Positions 1 to 9,462 of a stretch of 64,000 bases of DNA are shown in pieces. The DNA is taken from contig NZ_WLYI01000003.1 of the NCBI RefSeq assembly GCF_009707515.1, positions 62,001 through 126,000 on the forward strand, given 5' to 3'. Source of the DNA: Pseudomonas karstica. Its GTDB lineage: Bacteria; Pseudomonadota; Gammaproteobacteria; Pseudomonadales; Pseudomonadaceae. Below the pieces are notes generated by a model, which ran no database searches, was not told the DNA's origin, and worked only from the letters and a program-made list of their open reading frames with translations. Position numbers and translations under genes: made by a program. How positions within the stretch are numbered: position 1 is the first letter of the stretch; the number at the start of each line of letters is the position of its first letter.

Positions 1-1687
1 AGCTGATGCGCCGGTCGCCGTCGATCAGCGCCAGGCGTTCGCCGTTGAGGGCGAAGGGCGCCTGGAGCAAGGTGCGTGGAGCGATTGGCGTGTCGGTGGC
101 GTTGACCTGCTGGCGCAGGTGCTGTTGATGTTCGGGCAAGTGCGGCAGGGCCGGAGCGTCCCAGGTGCTGTCGTGTTGCAGATCATGCAGCAGGGCCAGG
201 TAGGCGTCGAACATGTCGTCGACCAGGCCTTCGGGGAACAGCGCGTCTTGGGCATCCCAGGCCAGCAGCAGGGCGCCGTCTTCTTCGTAGACCTGGTGGT
301 CGAGCCAGACTTGTGGGGTCTGGGAAATCATGTGGGTGAGGGCGCCGAGGGTGTGCGCATCGTCATGTCCCAGTAGCGGTGCGCCGAGGTTGCAGGCGAA
401 CACCACCGGGGAAAAACTGCGCTGGCCGGCGCCGCGTTGGGCGAGGTCTCGTTGTACCTGTACCCCGGAGTATTCGGCGTGGGCCACATCGCGATGGAAT
501 TGTGCCTGCAATTGCGTCAGTTGCTGGACAATGCTGCCGGGTTGGCGCAGGTCGACTTCCAGTAAGAGCAGGTTGGTGAAGTCGGCGACCACCTGATCGA
601 GCCCCGGTGTATCGCCCTGGCGGTCGAACAGCGGCAGGTTGAGCAGGAAGTGAGGCTCCTGGCTCCAGCGGCCCAGCACTTGGGCGAAGGCACCGGCGAG
701 CAGCATGGCCGGGGTGAGTTGACGCTTGGCGGCGCCGTCCCGCAGGCGTTGCCACACCTGGGGTGACAGGCGTTGTTGGCGCCGGCTAAAACGTACCTGT
801 TGCACTGTTTCCGGTTCGCAGGCCAGGGGCAGGGCAGGGCCGGCGGGTAGCTGGTCGAGACGGGCTTGCCAGTAATGGGCGGCACTGGCCGCCGGTACCG
901 GGCGCTGTGCCAGGTAGTGAGCGAAATGCCAACCCTGGGCCGCCTTGGGCAGGCTTTCACCACGATACAACGCGGCCAGGTCCCGCAGGATCAGATGCAG
1001 GCTATGGACATCGGCCACCAGCAAATCCAGGTCGAAGTGCAGGCGTGTGCGCCCGTCGGGCAGCAGGCTCAATTGCAGCCCGGCGACCTCACCTTGTTCC
1101 ACCGCCAATTGCCGATGGGACAGCCCGTCGCGAATATCCAGCAAGGACTGTTCACGCGCGGCCGGCGCAAGGGTGCGCAGGTCATGGACTTGCAGCGCGG
1201 ACATGCCGTGCTCCAAGACCTGTTGCCGGCCTTCGTCATCAAAGCGTGCGCGCAACATGCCGTGCCATTGCTGCAAGGCTTGCCAGGCAGAGGCCAGGCG
1301 TTGCGGGTCGAGGGCGCTGCCGTCCAGTTCCAGGTAAGCGTGGCAACCTACGCCACCGAGCACTTGTTCCGCGCCGCGGCCAACCCAGTAGGCGTGTTGC
1401 ACGTCAGTGAGGGCGAAGGGCGCAGTGGGGTCTATCACCACGGCAGTGGTGACGGCCTTGCGCGGGGTGGCGGTGAGTCGCGGCAACCAGTAGGCGAGGG
1501 TTGGTTGTTCGATCAGGTCGGCGAAAGTCACCGACGCGCCGGCCTGGCGCCACTGATTGACCAGGCGCATCAGGTGCAGGGAGTCGAGGCCCAGTTCGAT
1601 CAGGTTGGCCTGATCGTCCATCGCTTCGCCACGCTGTAGCAGCGCGCCGATCTGCTCGCGCAAGTGCTCGATCGTCAGCGTGCTCAT
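1..1687 (-). CDS. Siderophore NRPS, N-terminal part (aryl carrier + heterocyclisation domain), cut by window edge
   Basis: The reading frame stays open for about 562 codons from ATG 1687 to the window edge, so it is a partial gene. The first ~75 residues form an aryl carrier domain with the phosphopantetheine site LGLDSLHL (Ser near residue 36). A condensation-type domain follows. It carries DLLVADVHS near residue 225, the DxxxxDxxS signature of heterocyclisation (Cy) domains, instead of HHxxxDG. The visible end (ALIDGDRR) is the start of an adenylation domain. ArCP-Cy-A is the opening of PchE and HMWP2/Irp2, which load salicylate and condense it with cysteine to a thiazoline; substrate and product here are inferred. 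The start overlaps the upstream stop as ATGA, implying translational coupling. The remaining modules lie left of the window, so pyochelin-like and yersiniabactin-like products cannot be separated. Confidence 0.88.
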   Translation of the reverse strand, partial: MSTLTIEHLREQIGALLQRGEAMDDQANLIELGLDSLHLMRLVNQWRQAGASVTFADLIEQPTLAYWLPRLTATPRKAVTTAVVIDPTAPFALTDVQHAYWVGRGAEQVLGGVGCHAYLELDGSALDPQRLASAWQALQQWHGMLRARFDDEGRQQVLEHGMSALQVHDLRTLAPAAREQSLLDIRDGLSHRQLAVEQGEVAGLQLSLLPDGRTRLHFDLDLLVADVHSLHLILRDLAALYRGESLPKAAQGWHFAHYLAQRPVPAASAAHYWQARLDQLPAGPALPLACEPETVQQVRFSRRQQRLSPQVWQRLRDGAAKRQLTPAMLLAGAFAQVLGRWSQEPHFLLNLPLFDRQGDTPGLDQVVADFTNLLLLEVDLRQPGSIVQQLTQLQAQFHRDVAHAEYSGVQVQRDLAQRGAGQRSFSPVVFACNLGAPLLGHDDAHTLGALTHMISQTPQVWLDHQVYEEDGALLLAWDAQDALFPEGLVDDMFDAYLALLHDLQHDSTWDAPALPHLPEHQQHLRQQVNATDTPIAPRTLLQAPFALNGERLALIDGDRRIS

Positions 1688-4653
1688 GGCTGCACCTCGG
1701 CGGCCCGTTGTGTCTCGACGGCCAGCAGCCGCACATGAGGGGCGATACTGGCGAGTTTTTCCCGGGTTTCTTCCAGCTCGCGCTCGGGCAGGGACAGCGA
1801 GACAATCCCCGCACCAGCCTGCACCCACGCCTGGCCGTGGTCTTCGAACAGGCTGCGCAGCACCAGCGCCGCATCGAGGCTGCCGTCGCTGTCGGCGATC
1901 ATCACGCAGCCACTGTAGAGGTCGCGGCTGCCGCCTTCGTGCTCGGCAATTGCGGCAATGGCTTCGCGCTTGGGAATGCCCGAGGCGGTGACGGCGGGAA
2001 ACAGCGCGGCAAAGGCATGCCAGGCATTGCAGCCGGGCTTGAGCCGCCCTTTGAGGCGCGAACTCAGGTGCTGCACGCTGCCGCGCCGCGAGATGTCCAT
2101 AAACTCACTGACCCCCAGGCCCTGGGGTTCGCAGATCGGTTGCAGTTCTTCAAACGCCAGCTTGACCGACACGGCGTGTTCGGCGATTTCCTTCGGGTCC
2201 TGATACAGCGATTGGCGCAGGCGTGCTTCCTCATCGGCATCTCGCCCCAAGGCGCGTGTTCCAGCCAAAGGCTGGGTGCTGACAGCCCCGCCGGCGCTGA
2301 CTTCCACCACGGTTTCCGGGCTGAAACCCACGCAGGAAAAGCCGCCCTTATGATGGATAAACGAGCGCGCGGGCGTGTTGGCGAGACGCCCGGCACGGTA
2401 GCTGGCGACCAGGTCGACGCGGCCTTCGAGGGGCACTTTGCGCGACAGAATGATTTTCTGGTAATCGCCCCGGCTAATTTGCGCCACGGCGCTTTCAACC
2501 TGGCGGCAATAACGCGCGGCGTCATGGTGGGCGATGTCAACTTGGGCGACGCGGGGCAGGGATTGATCCAGGGTACGGGCGCATTCGGCGTCCAGTTCTT
2601 GCACGCGACTTTGGGCGGCGTTGAGGGCGGCGGGTTGCAAGGCACGGATCAGTGCGCTGCCTTCACGAACACGAATTTCCAGTGGCGGGATATCCAGTTG
2701 CAGCAGCGGGCGGGTGCTGGGCATATCCGCCAGTTGGTGAAAGCGTCGCGCCAATTCGAAGGTAGCGGTGCCGTAGGCGCGCCACAGTTCAAAGGGCAGG
2801 GCCTGGGCGGCTTTTTCCAGGGCTAGGGGTATATCGTCGGCGGGCCAGCTCCAGCACTGGCCGGCCACGTTCAGTTGCACTGTGGTACCGCTGAGACGTA
2901 CCTGAGCGATGCTACCAATACCGAGGGACCACTCGCCCTGATGCTCGTAAAGGGTGAGGTCCTGGGGCAAGTAGTGGCCCGCCAGGGCGGCGGCCAATGC
3001 CTGGGGGTCGGCGCTGATGGGCACGCGGCATTCCAGGTAACGTTGGCGTGGCTCGGCGTTGCATTGGAAGCGTTGCTGCAACTGGCGCTTGTCGAGTTTA
3101 CCGACGCTGGTCAGCGGCCAGCTGTGCAGGATTTCCAACTGGTCCGGCCATTTGTGGCGGGGCAGGCCCAAACTCTGGAAATGCTGATGCAGGGCACCGA
3201 GGGTGATGGGTTGCGGTTGATGCAGGATCACGCAGGCACATACGCGCTCGCCGAGGCGTTCATCGGTGAGTGCGATCACGGCGGCGTCCTGGACCTGGGG
3301 ATGTTCACGCAGCAGTTGTTCGATTTCGGCGGCGGCGATTTTTTCCCCGGCGCGGTTGATCTGTTCCTTGATGCGCCCTTCGATCACCAGGTTGCCGTCG
3401 GCGCTCCAGCGTGCCAAGTCGCCGGAATGGTAAAACCCTTCGGCATCGAACACCTGACGGTTGTGGGCCTCGGCGCGGTAATAACCGCTGATGGTGTAGG
3501 GGCCGCGCACGATCAATTCACCGACTTCGCCCGCAGCGACTGATGTGCCGTCGGTGTTCACCAGGCGCACATCATCGGCCGCACACAGAGGCCGGCCCTG
3601 GGTGTTGAGGATCACTGATTGCGGGTCGTCCAGGCGGGTGTAGCAGAGCAAGCCTTCGGCCATGCCGAACACCTGTTGCAGGGCGCAACCGAGGGCCGGG
3701 GTGACCAGCGCCGCGACGTCGCTGGACAGGCGCGCACCACCGACTTGCAGCAGGCGCAGGCTGGACAGGTCGCTGTGGTCCCACTCCCGCGCCTGCAACC
3801 ACAGCTTGACCAGCGGCGGCACCAGGGCCGTGTGGGTGACGCGGTGGCGGGCGATCAGGTCGAAGGCTTCATCGGCACTGGCGGTACGCGAAAACACTAC
3901 GCGCCCGCCAGTGGACAAGGCGCCGATCAGCCCCGGACAGGCCAGCGGGAAGTTGTGGGCGATGGGCAGGGCGGCGAGATACACCGCGTCCCGATCGAAC
4001 CCGCAGAGCTGGGCCGAGGCCATGGCGTTGTAGGCATAATCGGCGTGGCTGCGCGGGATCAGCTTGGGGGTTCCGGTGGTGCCGCCGGAGAGCAGCAGCA
4101 AGGCGGTACTGTGGGGGTCGACTGGTTCCGGTTCGCGCACGGCGCCGTGGAGGGTGGCCAGGGGTACGCCACGGTTGTCCACATCACCGGCGATGACCAA
4201 CTGACGCAGGGCGGGGCACAGGTCCAACTGGCGCTCGGCCATGGGCCGGTAATCGAAACCCAGAAAACGCTCGGCGACGATATAGGCGCTGGGCTCGGCC
4301 AGTTCACAAAGCGCCTGGATTTCGTGCTCGCGGTGCGCCGGCATGGCCAGGATTGGCCAGGCACCTACCCGCAGCAGGGCGAATAAAGTGCGGGCGAAGG
4401 CGATGCCATTGGGCAGTTGCACCAGCACGCGGTCGCCGCTGTGGATGCCGAGGTCGGCCAGCCCACCGGCGAGGCAGCACACCTGGTGTTCGAAGTCGCG
4501 GTAGCTCAGTTGTTGATCGCCTTCGATCAGGGCTATGCGTGGGCCAAATGCGCGCGCCCAATCTTGCAGGTGCTCGTTCAGGCTCTGGGGCTGCCACAGT
4601 CCGGCTTGGGTCAGGTGCTGAGCCTGGGTGTCGCGCCAATGAAGAGGGTGCAT
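1684..4653 (-). CDS. Salicyl-AMP ligase / salicylate synthase fusion (YbtE-YbtS type)
   Basis: This 989-residue protein joins two enzymes that are usually separate. Residues 1 to ~545 are an aryl-AMP ligase of the YbtE/PchD/DhbE type, with the ATP loop LLLLSGGTTGTPK near residue 190 and YHSGDLARW further on. Residues ~570-989 are a chorismate-utilising enzyme with FSPETVVEV, PLAGTRALG, GSVQHLSS, FPAVTASGIPK and a C-terminal stretch (QAGAGIVSLSLPEREL, then ETREKLASIAP) very close to what I remember of Irp9/YbtS. That favours salicylate synthase (chorismate to salicylate in one protein) over a PchA-type isochorismate synthase, and no pchB-like lyase is visible. The protein would make salicylate, adenylate it and load the carrier domain of the next gene. 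ATG 4653 has CAGGAG 8 bases upstream. The stop overlaps the NRPS start (ATGA). Confidence 0.9.
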   Translation of the reverse strand: MHPLHWRDTQAQHLTQAGLWQPQSLNEHLQDWARAFGPRIALIEGDQQLSYRDFEHQVCCLAGGLADLGIHSGDRVLVQLPNGIAFARTLFALLRVGAWPILAMPAHREHEIQALCELAEPSAYIVAERFLGFDYRPMAERQLDLCPALRQLVIAGDVDNRGVPLATLHGAVREPEPVDPHSTALLLLSGGTTGTPKLIPRSHADYAYNAMASAQLCGFDRDAVYLAALPIAHNFPLACPGLIGALSTGGRVVFSRTASADEAFDLIARHRVTHTALVPPLVKLWLQAREWDHSDLSSLRLLQVGGARLSSDVAALVTPALGCALQQVFGMAEGLLCYTRLDDPQSVILNTQGRPLCAADDVRLVNTDGTSVAAGEVGELIVRGPYTISGYYRAEAHNRQVFDAEGFYHSGDLARWSADGNLVIEGRIKEQINRAGEKIAAAEIEQLLREHPQVQDAAVIALTDERLGERVCACVILHQPQPITLGALHQHFQSLGLPRHKWPDQLEILHSWPLTSVGKLDKRQLQQRFQCNAEPRQRYLECRVPISADPQALAAALAGHYLPQDLTLYEHQGEWSLGIGSIAQVRLSGTTVQLNVAGQCWSWPADDIPLALEKAAQALPFELWRAYGTATFELARRFHQLADMPSTRPLLQLDIPPLEIRVREGSALIRALQPAALNAAQSRVQELDAECARTLDQSLPRVAQVDIAHHDAARYCRQVESAVAQISRGDYQKIILSRKVPLEGRVDLVASYRAGRLANTPARSFIHHKGGFSCVGFSPETVVEVSAGGAVSTQPLAGTRALGRDADEEARLRQSLYQDPKEIAEHAVSVKLAFEELQPICEPQGLGVSEFMDISRRGSVQHLSSRLKGRLKPGCNAWHAFAALFPAVTASGIPKREAIAAIAEHEGGSRDLYSGCVMIADSDGSLDAALVLRSLFEDHGQAWVQAGAGIVSLSLPERELEETREKLASIAPHVRLLAVETQRAAEVQP

Positions 4654-4690
4654 GGATCTGGCTCCTGTTGAGAGGGTCGCTGGAAAGTCG

Positions 4691-4712
4691 ATTATTGAGA
4701 ATGATTCTCCTT
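4691..4712. promoter_or_regulatory. Fur-box-like site between divergent siderophore operons
   Basis: ATTATTGAGAATGATTCTCC resembles the Fur consensus (GATAATGATAATCATTATC), with the central dyad GAGAATGATTCTC. It lies about 40 bp from the start of the ligase/synthase gene and 200 bp from the ABC genes. It probably represses the biosynthetic operon, and perhaps the divergent ABC operon, when iron is plentiful. Confidence 0.7.
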
Positions 4713-4909
4713 ATTCAACAAATAGACCGCCCGAAACCGAACGCCTTGGCCCCGATCCGAACTTTTTGGTTACATCCTTATTCCCAAAAGCGCAGTTCTC
4801 CGGGCCCGCAATAATTCCCCTCCGGGGCCTGCCCGAACCGATCAGGGGAGCCATCACCCATCGGCTTGAGGAATCATTGCCAGACACTTGAGACAGGCTG
4901 GGAGTGGCG

Positions 4910-6691
4910 ATGAAAACTGAACAGGCCGACGCACCAACGCCAGGTTGGCGCTGGTTGCTGCGGGGTCAGGGGCAACGGCTGGGGCTGGCAGTGGCCATGG
5001 CGGTGTTGGCGGCGGCGGTGGAGTTGCTGCCGTTTTTTTTGCTGGCCCATGGAGTGAACCTCGTGGTGCAGGACGAGCCTGGCCTGGGGGCAAGCCTGAT
5101 GACACTGGCGGGCTGGATGGCCTTGGCATTGCTCGGGAAATACCTGTTGTACTCCCTGGCGTATTACCTGAGCCATGTGGCGGCGTATAGGGTGTTGCTC
5201 AACACTCGGCGCGCGCTGGTGCGGCATCTGTCGTGGGCTCCGCTGCCGTGGCTGAGCCGCTTGTCCAGTGGCGAGCTCAAGCAGCGGGTGATCCAGGACG
5301 TGGAGCGCATGGAGCAATTTATCGCCCACCACAGCGTCGAGTGTGTGGCGGCGCTGTTGAGCCCGGCGTGGGTATTTATTGCCCTGTGTTTTATTGACTG
5401 GCGCTTGGCGTTATGCGCTTTGTTGCCGGTACCGTTGGCGCTGTTGGCGCAGACCTGGATGATGCGCGGCCTGGGCGAGCGGCTGGCGCAATACGCCGGT
5501 GCGGTGGATGACCTGGACGGCGCCACGCTGGAGTTTTTACACAGTGCGCCGCTGATGAAAGCCTTCCACCAGGATGCCCGCTCATTCAAGCGTATGCGCG
5601 AGGCGTTGGCCCACTACCAGCAATTGATCGGCCGCATGATCGGCATGACGGTGCCGGGCTGGTCGGTGTTCGTGGTCTTGCTGGGGGCCAATGTGGTGGT
5701 GCTGTTCCCCGTGGGGTTGTGGCTCTACGGTGCGGGACAGTTGACCCAGGCCGAGCTGGTACTGGTATTGATCCTTGGCACCGGCATGTTGCGCCCGTTG
5801 TTGCGGGTAGCGCGGCTCAATTCCCAATGGCAGGAAATCATGGGCGGCGTGCGACGGTTTGCGCCGCTGCTGGTGTGGCCGCAACCGGCCTGCGCAAGCG
5901 AGCAACCCTTGAGTGCGCCGTTGGCCGTGGCGTTCGAAGGGGTCTCGTTCAGTTATGCCCAGCAACCCGTGTTGCAGCATATCGACTTGCACTTGCCTGC
6001 CGGGAAAATGACTGCTCTGGTCGGCCCCTCGGGCAGTGGCAAAAGTACCTTGGCCTGGTTACTCGGTGGGTTGCTGGAGGCCGATACGGGACGGGTGTTG
6101 CTCAACGGCGAACCCTTGGCGAACCTCAGTGAGGCGGCCCGTGCCGCCACGGTGGGTGTGGTGTCCCAGGACGCCTTCATCTTCCAGGGCACGCTGTTGG
6201 ATAACCTGCGCATCGGCCACATCGACGCCACCGTCGAACAGATCTACGCCGCCCTGCGCGTGGCCCAGGTCGAGGACTTTGTACGCGCCTTGCCCTTGGG
6301 GCTCGACACGCCAATGGATGAGCGTGGCGTGCGGTTGTCTGGCGGCGAACGCCAGCGCATCGGCCTGGCCCGTGCGTTGTTGGCCGAGTCCCCCGTCCTG
6401 GTGCTGGACGAAGCCACAGCCTTTGCCGATAGCCGCACCGAGCGCCGCTTCTACCAGGCCCTGCGCGACACTTGGCCGGACAAGACCCTGCTGGTGATCG
6501 CCCATCGCCTGACCAGCATTTGCGACGCTGAACAGATCGTATTGCTGGAGCGCGGCGTTATTCAGGAGCGAGGCACCCATGCCCATTTGCTGGCGCGCAG
6601 CAACGCCTACGCCACGCAATGGCAGCACCAGTTCGACAGTGAAGACTGGACCATCCGAGAAGGGAGTATGCAGCATGCACCGGTTGATTGA
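4910..6691 (+). CDS. ABC transporter, fused membrane and ATPase domains (YbtP/PchH-like)
   Basis: This 593-residue half-transporter has a six-helix membrane domain in about the first 320 residues and a C-terminal ATPase. Visible motifs are Walker A GPSGSGKST near residue 372, signature LSGGERQR near 476 and Walker B VLVLDEATA near 498. Pairs of such half-transporters sit in yersiniabactin (YbtP, YbtQ) and pyochelin (PchH, PchI) loci; in Yersinia they take up the ferric siderophore across the inner membrane. Start: ATG 4910 is preceded by GGGAG at 4899-4903 with normal spacing, whereas the upstream in-frame GTG 4904 touches that site. The end overlaps the next gene by 17 bases, so the two are cotranscribed and probably form a heterodimer. 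Confidence 0.9.
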   Translation: MKTEQADAPTPGWRWLLRGQGQRLGLAVAMAVLAAAVELLPFFLLAHGVNLVVQDEPGLGASLMTLAGWMALALLGKYLLYSLAYYLSHVAAYRVLLNTRRALVRHLSWAPLPWLSRLSSGELKQRVIQDVERMEQFIAHHSVECVAALLSPAWVFIALCFIDWRLALCALLPVPLALLAQTWMMRGLGERLAQYAGAVDDLDGATLEFLHSAPLMKAFHQDARSFKRMREALAHYQQLIGRMIGMTVPGWSVFVVLLGANVVVLFPVGLWLYGAGQLTQAELVLVLILGTGMLRPLLRVARLNSQWQEIMGGVRRFAPLLVWPQPACASEQPLSAPLAVAFEGVSFSYAQQPVLQHIDLHLPAGKMTALVGPSGSGKSTLAWLLGGLLEADTGRVLLNGEPLANLSEAARAATVGVVSQDAFIFQGTLLDNLRIGHIDATVEQIYAALRVAQVEDFVRALPLGLDTPMDERGVRLSGGERQRIGLARALLAESPVLVLDEATAFADSRTERRFYQALRDTWPDKTLLVIAHRLTSICDAEQIVLLERGVIQERGTHAHLLARSNAYATQWQHQFDSEDWTIREGSMQHAPVD

Positions 6692-8387
6692 AGGGCTGCG
6701 CCAAGTGGTGGGCATTGCGGATACCCGTTCACCACGTCTCTGGTGTGGGCTGGGGTTGCGCGTGCTGGAGCGTGCCTGCGCGATTGCGCCGTTTTTTCTC
6801 GGGTTTGTGTGGTTGCAGGGGGGGACGACAGCTTCATTGCTGTGGCTGACCCTTGGCTTGTTGGGGTTGCTGGCGGCGCAGCTGGTGTGCTCCCATTTTG
6901 GCCAGCTCAACAGTTTTCTGGGTGGCTATGAACTGATGCACGGTTACCGGCAGCAGCTGCTGGACCATGTGGCGCGGCTGCCGTTGGGGGCGTTGCGCCA
7001 GGAACGTATCGGGCAACTGGGCGAGCGTTTGACCGAGGACGTCAAGCGTATCGAAACCATCTTCACCCATGTGCTGGGGGAGTTGCTGGCGGCCTTGACC
7101 GTGCCCCTGCTGTTTATGCTGGTGCTGGTGTGGGTAGATTGGCGCCTGACCCTGGCGCTCTTGGTGACCTTGCCCCTGGCCTTTGTGTTGCTGAACCGGC
7201 TGAGTGGGTTTTTCCTCGCCGCGGCGCGGCGCAAGCAGCACAGCTTTATGCAGGCGGCGGGGTTGCTGGTGGAGTTTATCGCCGGGCTGCGCACCTTGCG
7301 CCTGTTCAACCGTGCCGGGGCATGGCGTGGGCGGCTGGACCAGCAGTTCAGTGAGATCGAACGGCACAGCCTGGGTGTGGAAGTGTGGGGTGGCAGCGCG
7401 ATTCAGCTCTACCGTTTGTGTGTGGATATAAGCTTGGTGCTGCTGTTGTTGACGGCAGGCCTGTTGGCGAATGCAGGGCAATTGCCGGTGCTGACGTGGA
7501 TGTTGTTCGCGCTGGTTGCGCCGCGCCTGCTGGATCCGTTGCTGGATGTGGCTGCGTACCTGAGCGAACTGCGTGGCCTGGCCCAGGCCCAGGGTCGGTT
7601 GCAATTGTTGCTCGACATGCCCACCGTTGAAGAGCCGTTGCAACCTGTGACGGTGCAGGGCCACGACGTGCGGTTTTGTGACGTAAGCCTGCGTTATCCC
7701 GAGCAGCCTGAGTGGGCGTTGCGGGGGTTGAACTTCAGTGTCGAGCCCGGGCAGATGCTGGCGATCGTCGGGCCTTCCGGAGCGGGTAAAAGCAGCCTGT
7801 TGCATTTGCTGGCACGGTTCCACGACCCGCAGCAGGGACGCATCGAACTGGGCGGCGTGGATGTGCGCGATATGCGCCTGGAGCAACTGTACGGTGCCTG
7901 CAGTTTTGTATTCCAGGACGTGCAACTGTTCGACGCCAGCGTGCTCGACAATGTGCGCCTGGGCAAACCCGAGGCCAGCTTGGCGCAGGTGATGTACGTT
8001 TGTGGCCAGGCCGGCTGTGATGCGTTCATCCAGCGCCTGCCACAGGGCTATGACACGCCCATTGGCGAGAATGGCCAGCGCTTGTCCGGCGGTGAGCGCC
8101 AGCGTTTGTCCATCGCTCGGGCCTTGCTCAAGGACGCACCGATCCTGCTGCTGGACGAAGCCACCGCCTCGGTGGACCCGCTGGCCCAGTATGAAATTCA
8201 GCGGGCGTTATCACGCCTGGCCAAGGGCCGCACGCTGATCATGGTGGCGCACCGCTTGCGTACGGTGCGCCATGCCGATGTGATTCTGGTGCTGGACCAG
8301 GGGCGTATCGTCGAGCGCGGCCGCCACGCACCGTTGCTGGCGCAGGGCGGGTTATATGCCGAGTTGTGGCAGCAGCAGGTTGGCTGA
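6675..8387 (+). CDS. ABC transporter, fused membrane and ATPase domains (YbtQ/PchI-like)
   Basis: This is the second half-transporter of the pair, 570 residues. The membrane domain covers about the first 310 residues, followed by an ATPase with Walker A GPSGAGKSS near residue 366, signature LSGGERQRLS near 470 and Walker B ILLLDEATASVD near 491. Its expected role is to form the inner-membrane siderophore transporter with the preceding protein. ATG 6675 lies 9 bases after AAGGGAG and starts inside the end of the upstream gene; a nearby ATG at 6668 is too close to the ribosome site. The stop is only 3 bp from the stop of the convergent AraC gene, so no separate terminator fits between them. Confidence 0.9.
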   Translation: MHRLIEGLRQVVGIADTRSPRLWCGLGLRVLERACAIAPFFLGFVWLQGGTTASLLWLTLGLLGLLAAQLVCSHFGQLNSFLGGYELMHGYRQQLLDHVARLPLGALRQERIGQLGERLTEDVKRIETIFTHVLGELLAALTVPLLFMLVLVWVDWRLTLALLVTLPLAFVLLNRLSGFFLAAARRKQHSFMQAAGLLVEFIAGLRTLRLFNRAGAWRGRLDQQFSEIERHSLGVEVWGGSAIQLYRLCVDISLVLLLLTAGLLANAGQLPVLTWMLFALVAPRLLDPLLDVAAYLSELRGLAQAQGRLQLLLDMPTVEEPLQPVTVQGHDVRFCDVSLRYPEQPEWALRGLNFSVEPGQMLAIVGPSGAGKSSLLHLLARFHDPQQGRIELGGVDVRDMRLEQLYGACSFVFQDVQLFDASVLDNVRLGKPEASLAQVMYVCGQAGCDAFIQRLPQGYDTPIGENGQRLSGGERQRLSIARALLKDAPILLLDEATASVDPLAQYEIQRALSRLAKGRTLIMVAHRLRTVRHADVILVLDQGRIVERGRHAPLLAQGGLYAELWQQQVG

Positions 8388-8390
8388 GAT

Positions 8391-9281
8391 CTATTCCAGG
8401 GCGCCGCGCCGGGCATCGCGCGGCAGCACCCCATACTGTTTGCGAAACGCCACGCTGAAGTGGCTGATATTGCTGTAGCCCAGCATGGAGGCGGTGTCGG
8501 TCACCCCGTGTTGCTGCAACAATTGGCGCGCCTTGCCCATGCGTTCGCGCTGGAACAGGGCGTAGATACTCACATCAAACATCGCCTTGAACCCACGCTT
8601 GAGCTTGAGCTGGTTAAGTCCGGTTTCACGGGCAAGCTGCTCGATGGTGGGTGCGGCACTGAGGTCCATCAGCAAGCGCTCGCGGGCGGCCAGTAGCTGC
8701 TTCTGTTCGCGCCGGGAAATCTGCTCACTCTGCTCCTTGGGGTTGAAGGCCTTGAGGTGCCAGGCGAGAAACTCCAGGCTGGCCGAATGCACCAGCAGCC
8801 GCGAGGCCGAATCATCCCCCAGCAGGCGCTCCAGGCGCAGGGCAGCATCCTTGATGCGCTGGTTGCCATGGGTGGTGTGCAGGCAAAAGTTGCCTTCGAT
8901 GCTGTCTCCCAGGCGCTGGTAATCGTCGCCGGCCAGTTCGCTCAGCCGCTCGGGGGTGATGCGCAGTTCGAGGTTGCGATGGGCCGGGGCGAATTCCAGT
9001 TCGAAGCGTTCGGCGGGGGCGAAGCTGGTCATCAACTGGTCTTTGCCCAGGCGCAGGCCTTTGCGGCCGACGCGTACGTCGATATCGCCGTTGAGCATGC
9101 AACTGAAGTGCAGGTGGGGGTTGTCGTCGATGGTGCTGATGCGAACGGCCTGGCTGGCGTCGAAGGTCACCAGGGACACTTCCAGCCCGGGTTGGATCAC
9201 CTGGGTTCGCACATGGCAACCGGGAGGGCCGGCTTGAGGTGCGGTTTCGTCGAAAAAGGTAGAAGCACGAAGCTGGTACAT
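8391..9281 (-). CDS. AraC-family siderophore regulator (PchR/YbtA-like)
   Basis: This 296-residue protein (the length I recall for PchR) has an N-terminal sensing half and a C-terminal AraC double helix-turn-helix, where ARETGLNQLKLKRGFKAMF and MLGYSNISHFSVAFRKQYG are recognisable. PchR and YbtA bind the ferric siderophore and activate biosynthesis and receptor genes; the same role is inferred here from position next to the receptor. Start: ATG 9281 (MYQLRAS) follows AAGGA at normal spacing. A longer frame back to 9413 would translate through the promoter region and its Fur-like box, so it is not chosen. The gene points the same way as the receptor gene upstream of it but has its own Fur-like site. 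Confidence 0.88.
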   Translation of the reverse strand: MYQLRASTFFDETAPQAGPPGCHVRTQVIQPGLEVSLVTFDASQAVRISTIDDNPHLHFSCMLNGDIDVRVGRKGLRLGKDQLMTSFAPAERFELEFAPAHRNLELRITPERLSELAGDDYQRLGDSIEGNFCLHTTHGNQRIKDAALRLERLLGDDSASRLLVHSASLEFLAWHLKAFNPKEQSEQISRREQKQLLAARERLLMDLSAAPTIEQLARETGLNQLKLKRGFKAMFDVSIYALFQRERMGKARQLLQQHGVTDTASMLGYSNISHFSVAFRKQYGVLPRDARRGALE

Positions 9282-9421
9282 GGTCGTCCTTGCAGGCATC
9301 CGCCCAGGAAACCTGGGCAGGGGGGCAAACGGCTCGCCAGTATCCTTGTTCCTGCGGCGCCCGGTTTCGGTCACCACGTTGTCCAGAAATCCGCGCGAGC
9401 ATTCAAGATGCATCGCAGGCT

Positions 9422-9442
9422 ATTACCAATCATTCTCATTTG
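9422..9442. promoter_or_regulatory. Fur-box-like site upstream of the AraC regulator
   Basis: On the minus strand this reads AATGAGAATGATTGGTAAT, close to the Fur consensus. It lies ~140 bp upstream of the chosen AraC start and just after the receptor stop, so it should control the regulator under iron limitation. Confidence 0.65.
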
Positions 9443-9462
9443 CAAGAGTGTAACGCTACCCC

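Noticed and set aside
1708..2826. 372-codon open frame on the + strand
   Set aside because: It is antisense to the salicylate synthase half of the fusion protein and shows no family features.
1684..3000. Isochorismate synthase (PchA) as the identity of the C-terminal half of the fusion
   Set aside because: The C-terminal motif set is closer to Irp9/YbtS salicylate synthase, and no pchB-like pyruvate lyase gene is in the window.
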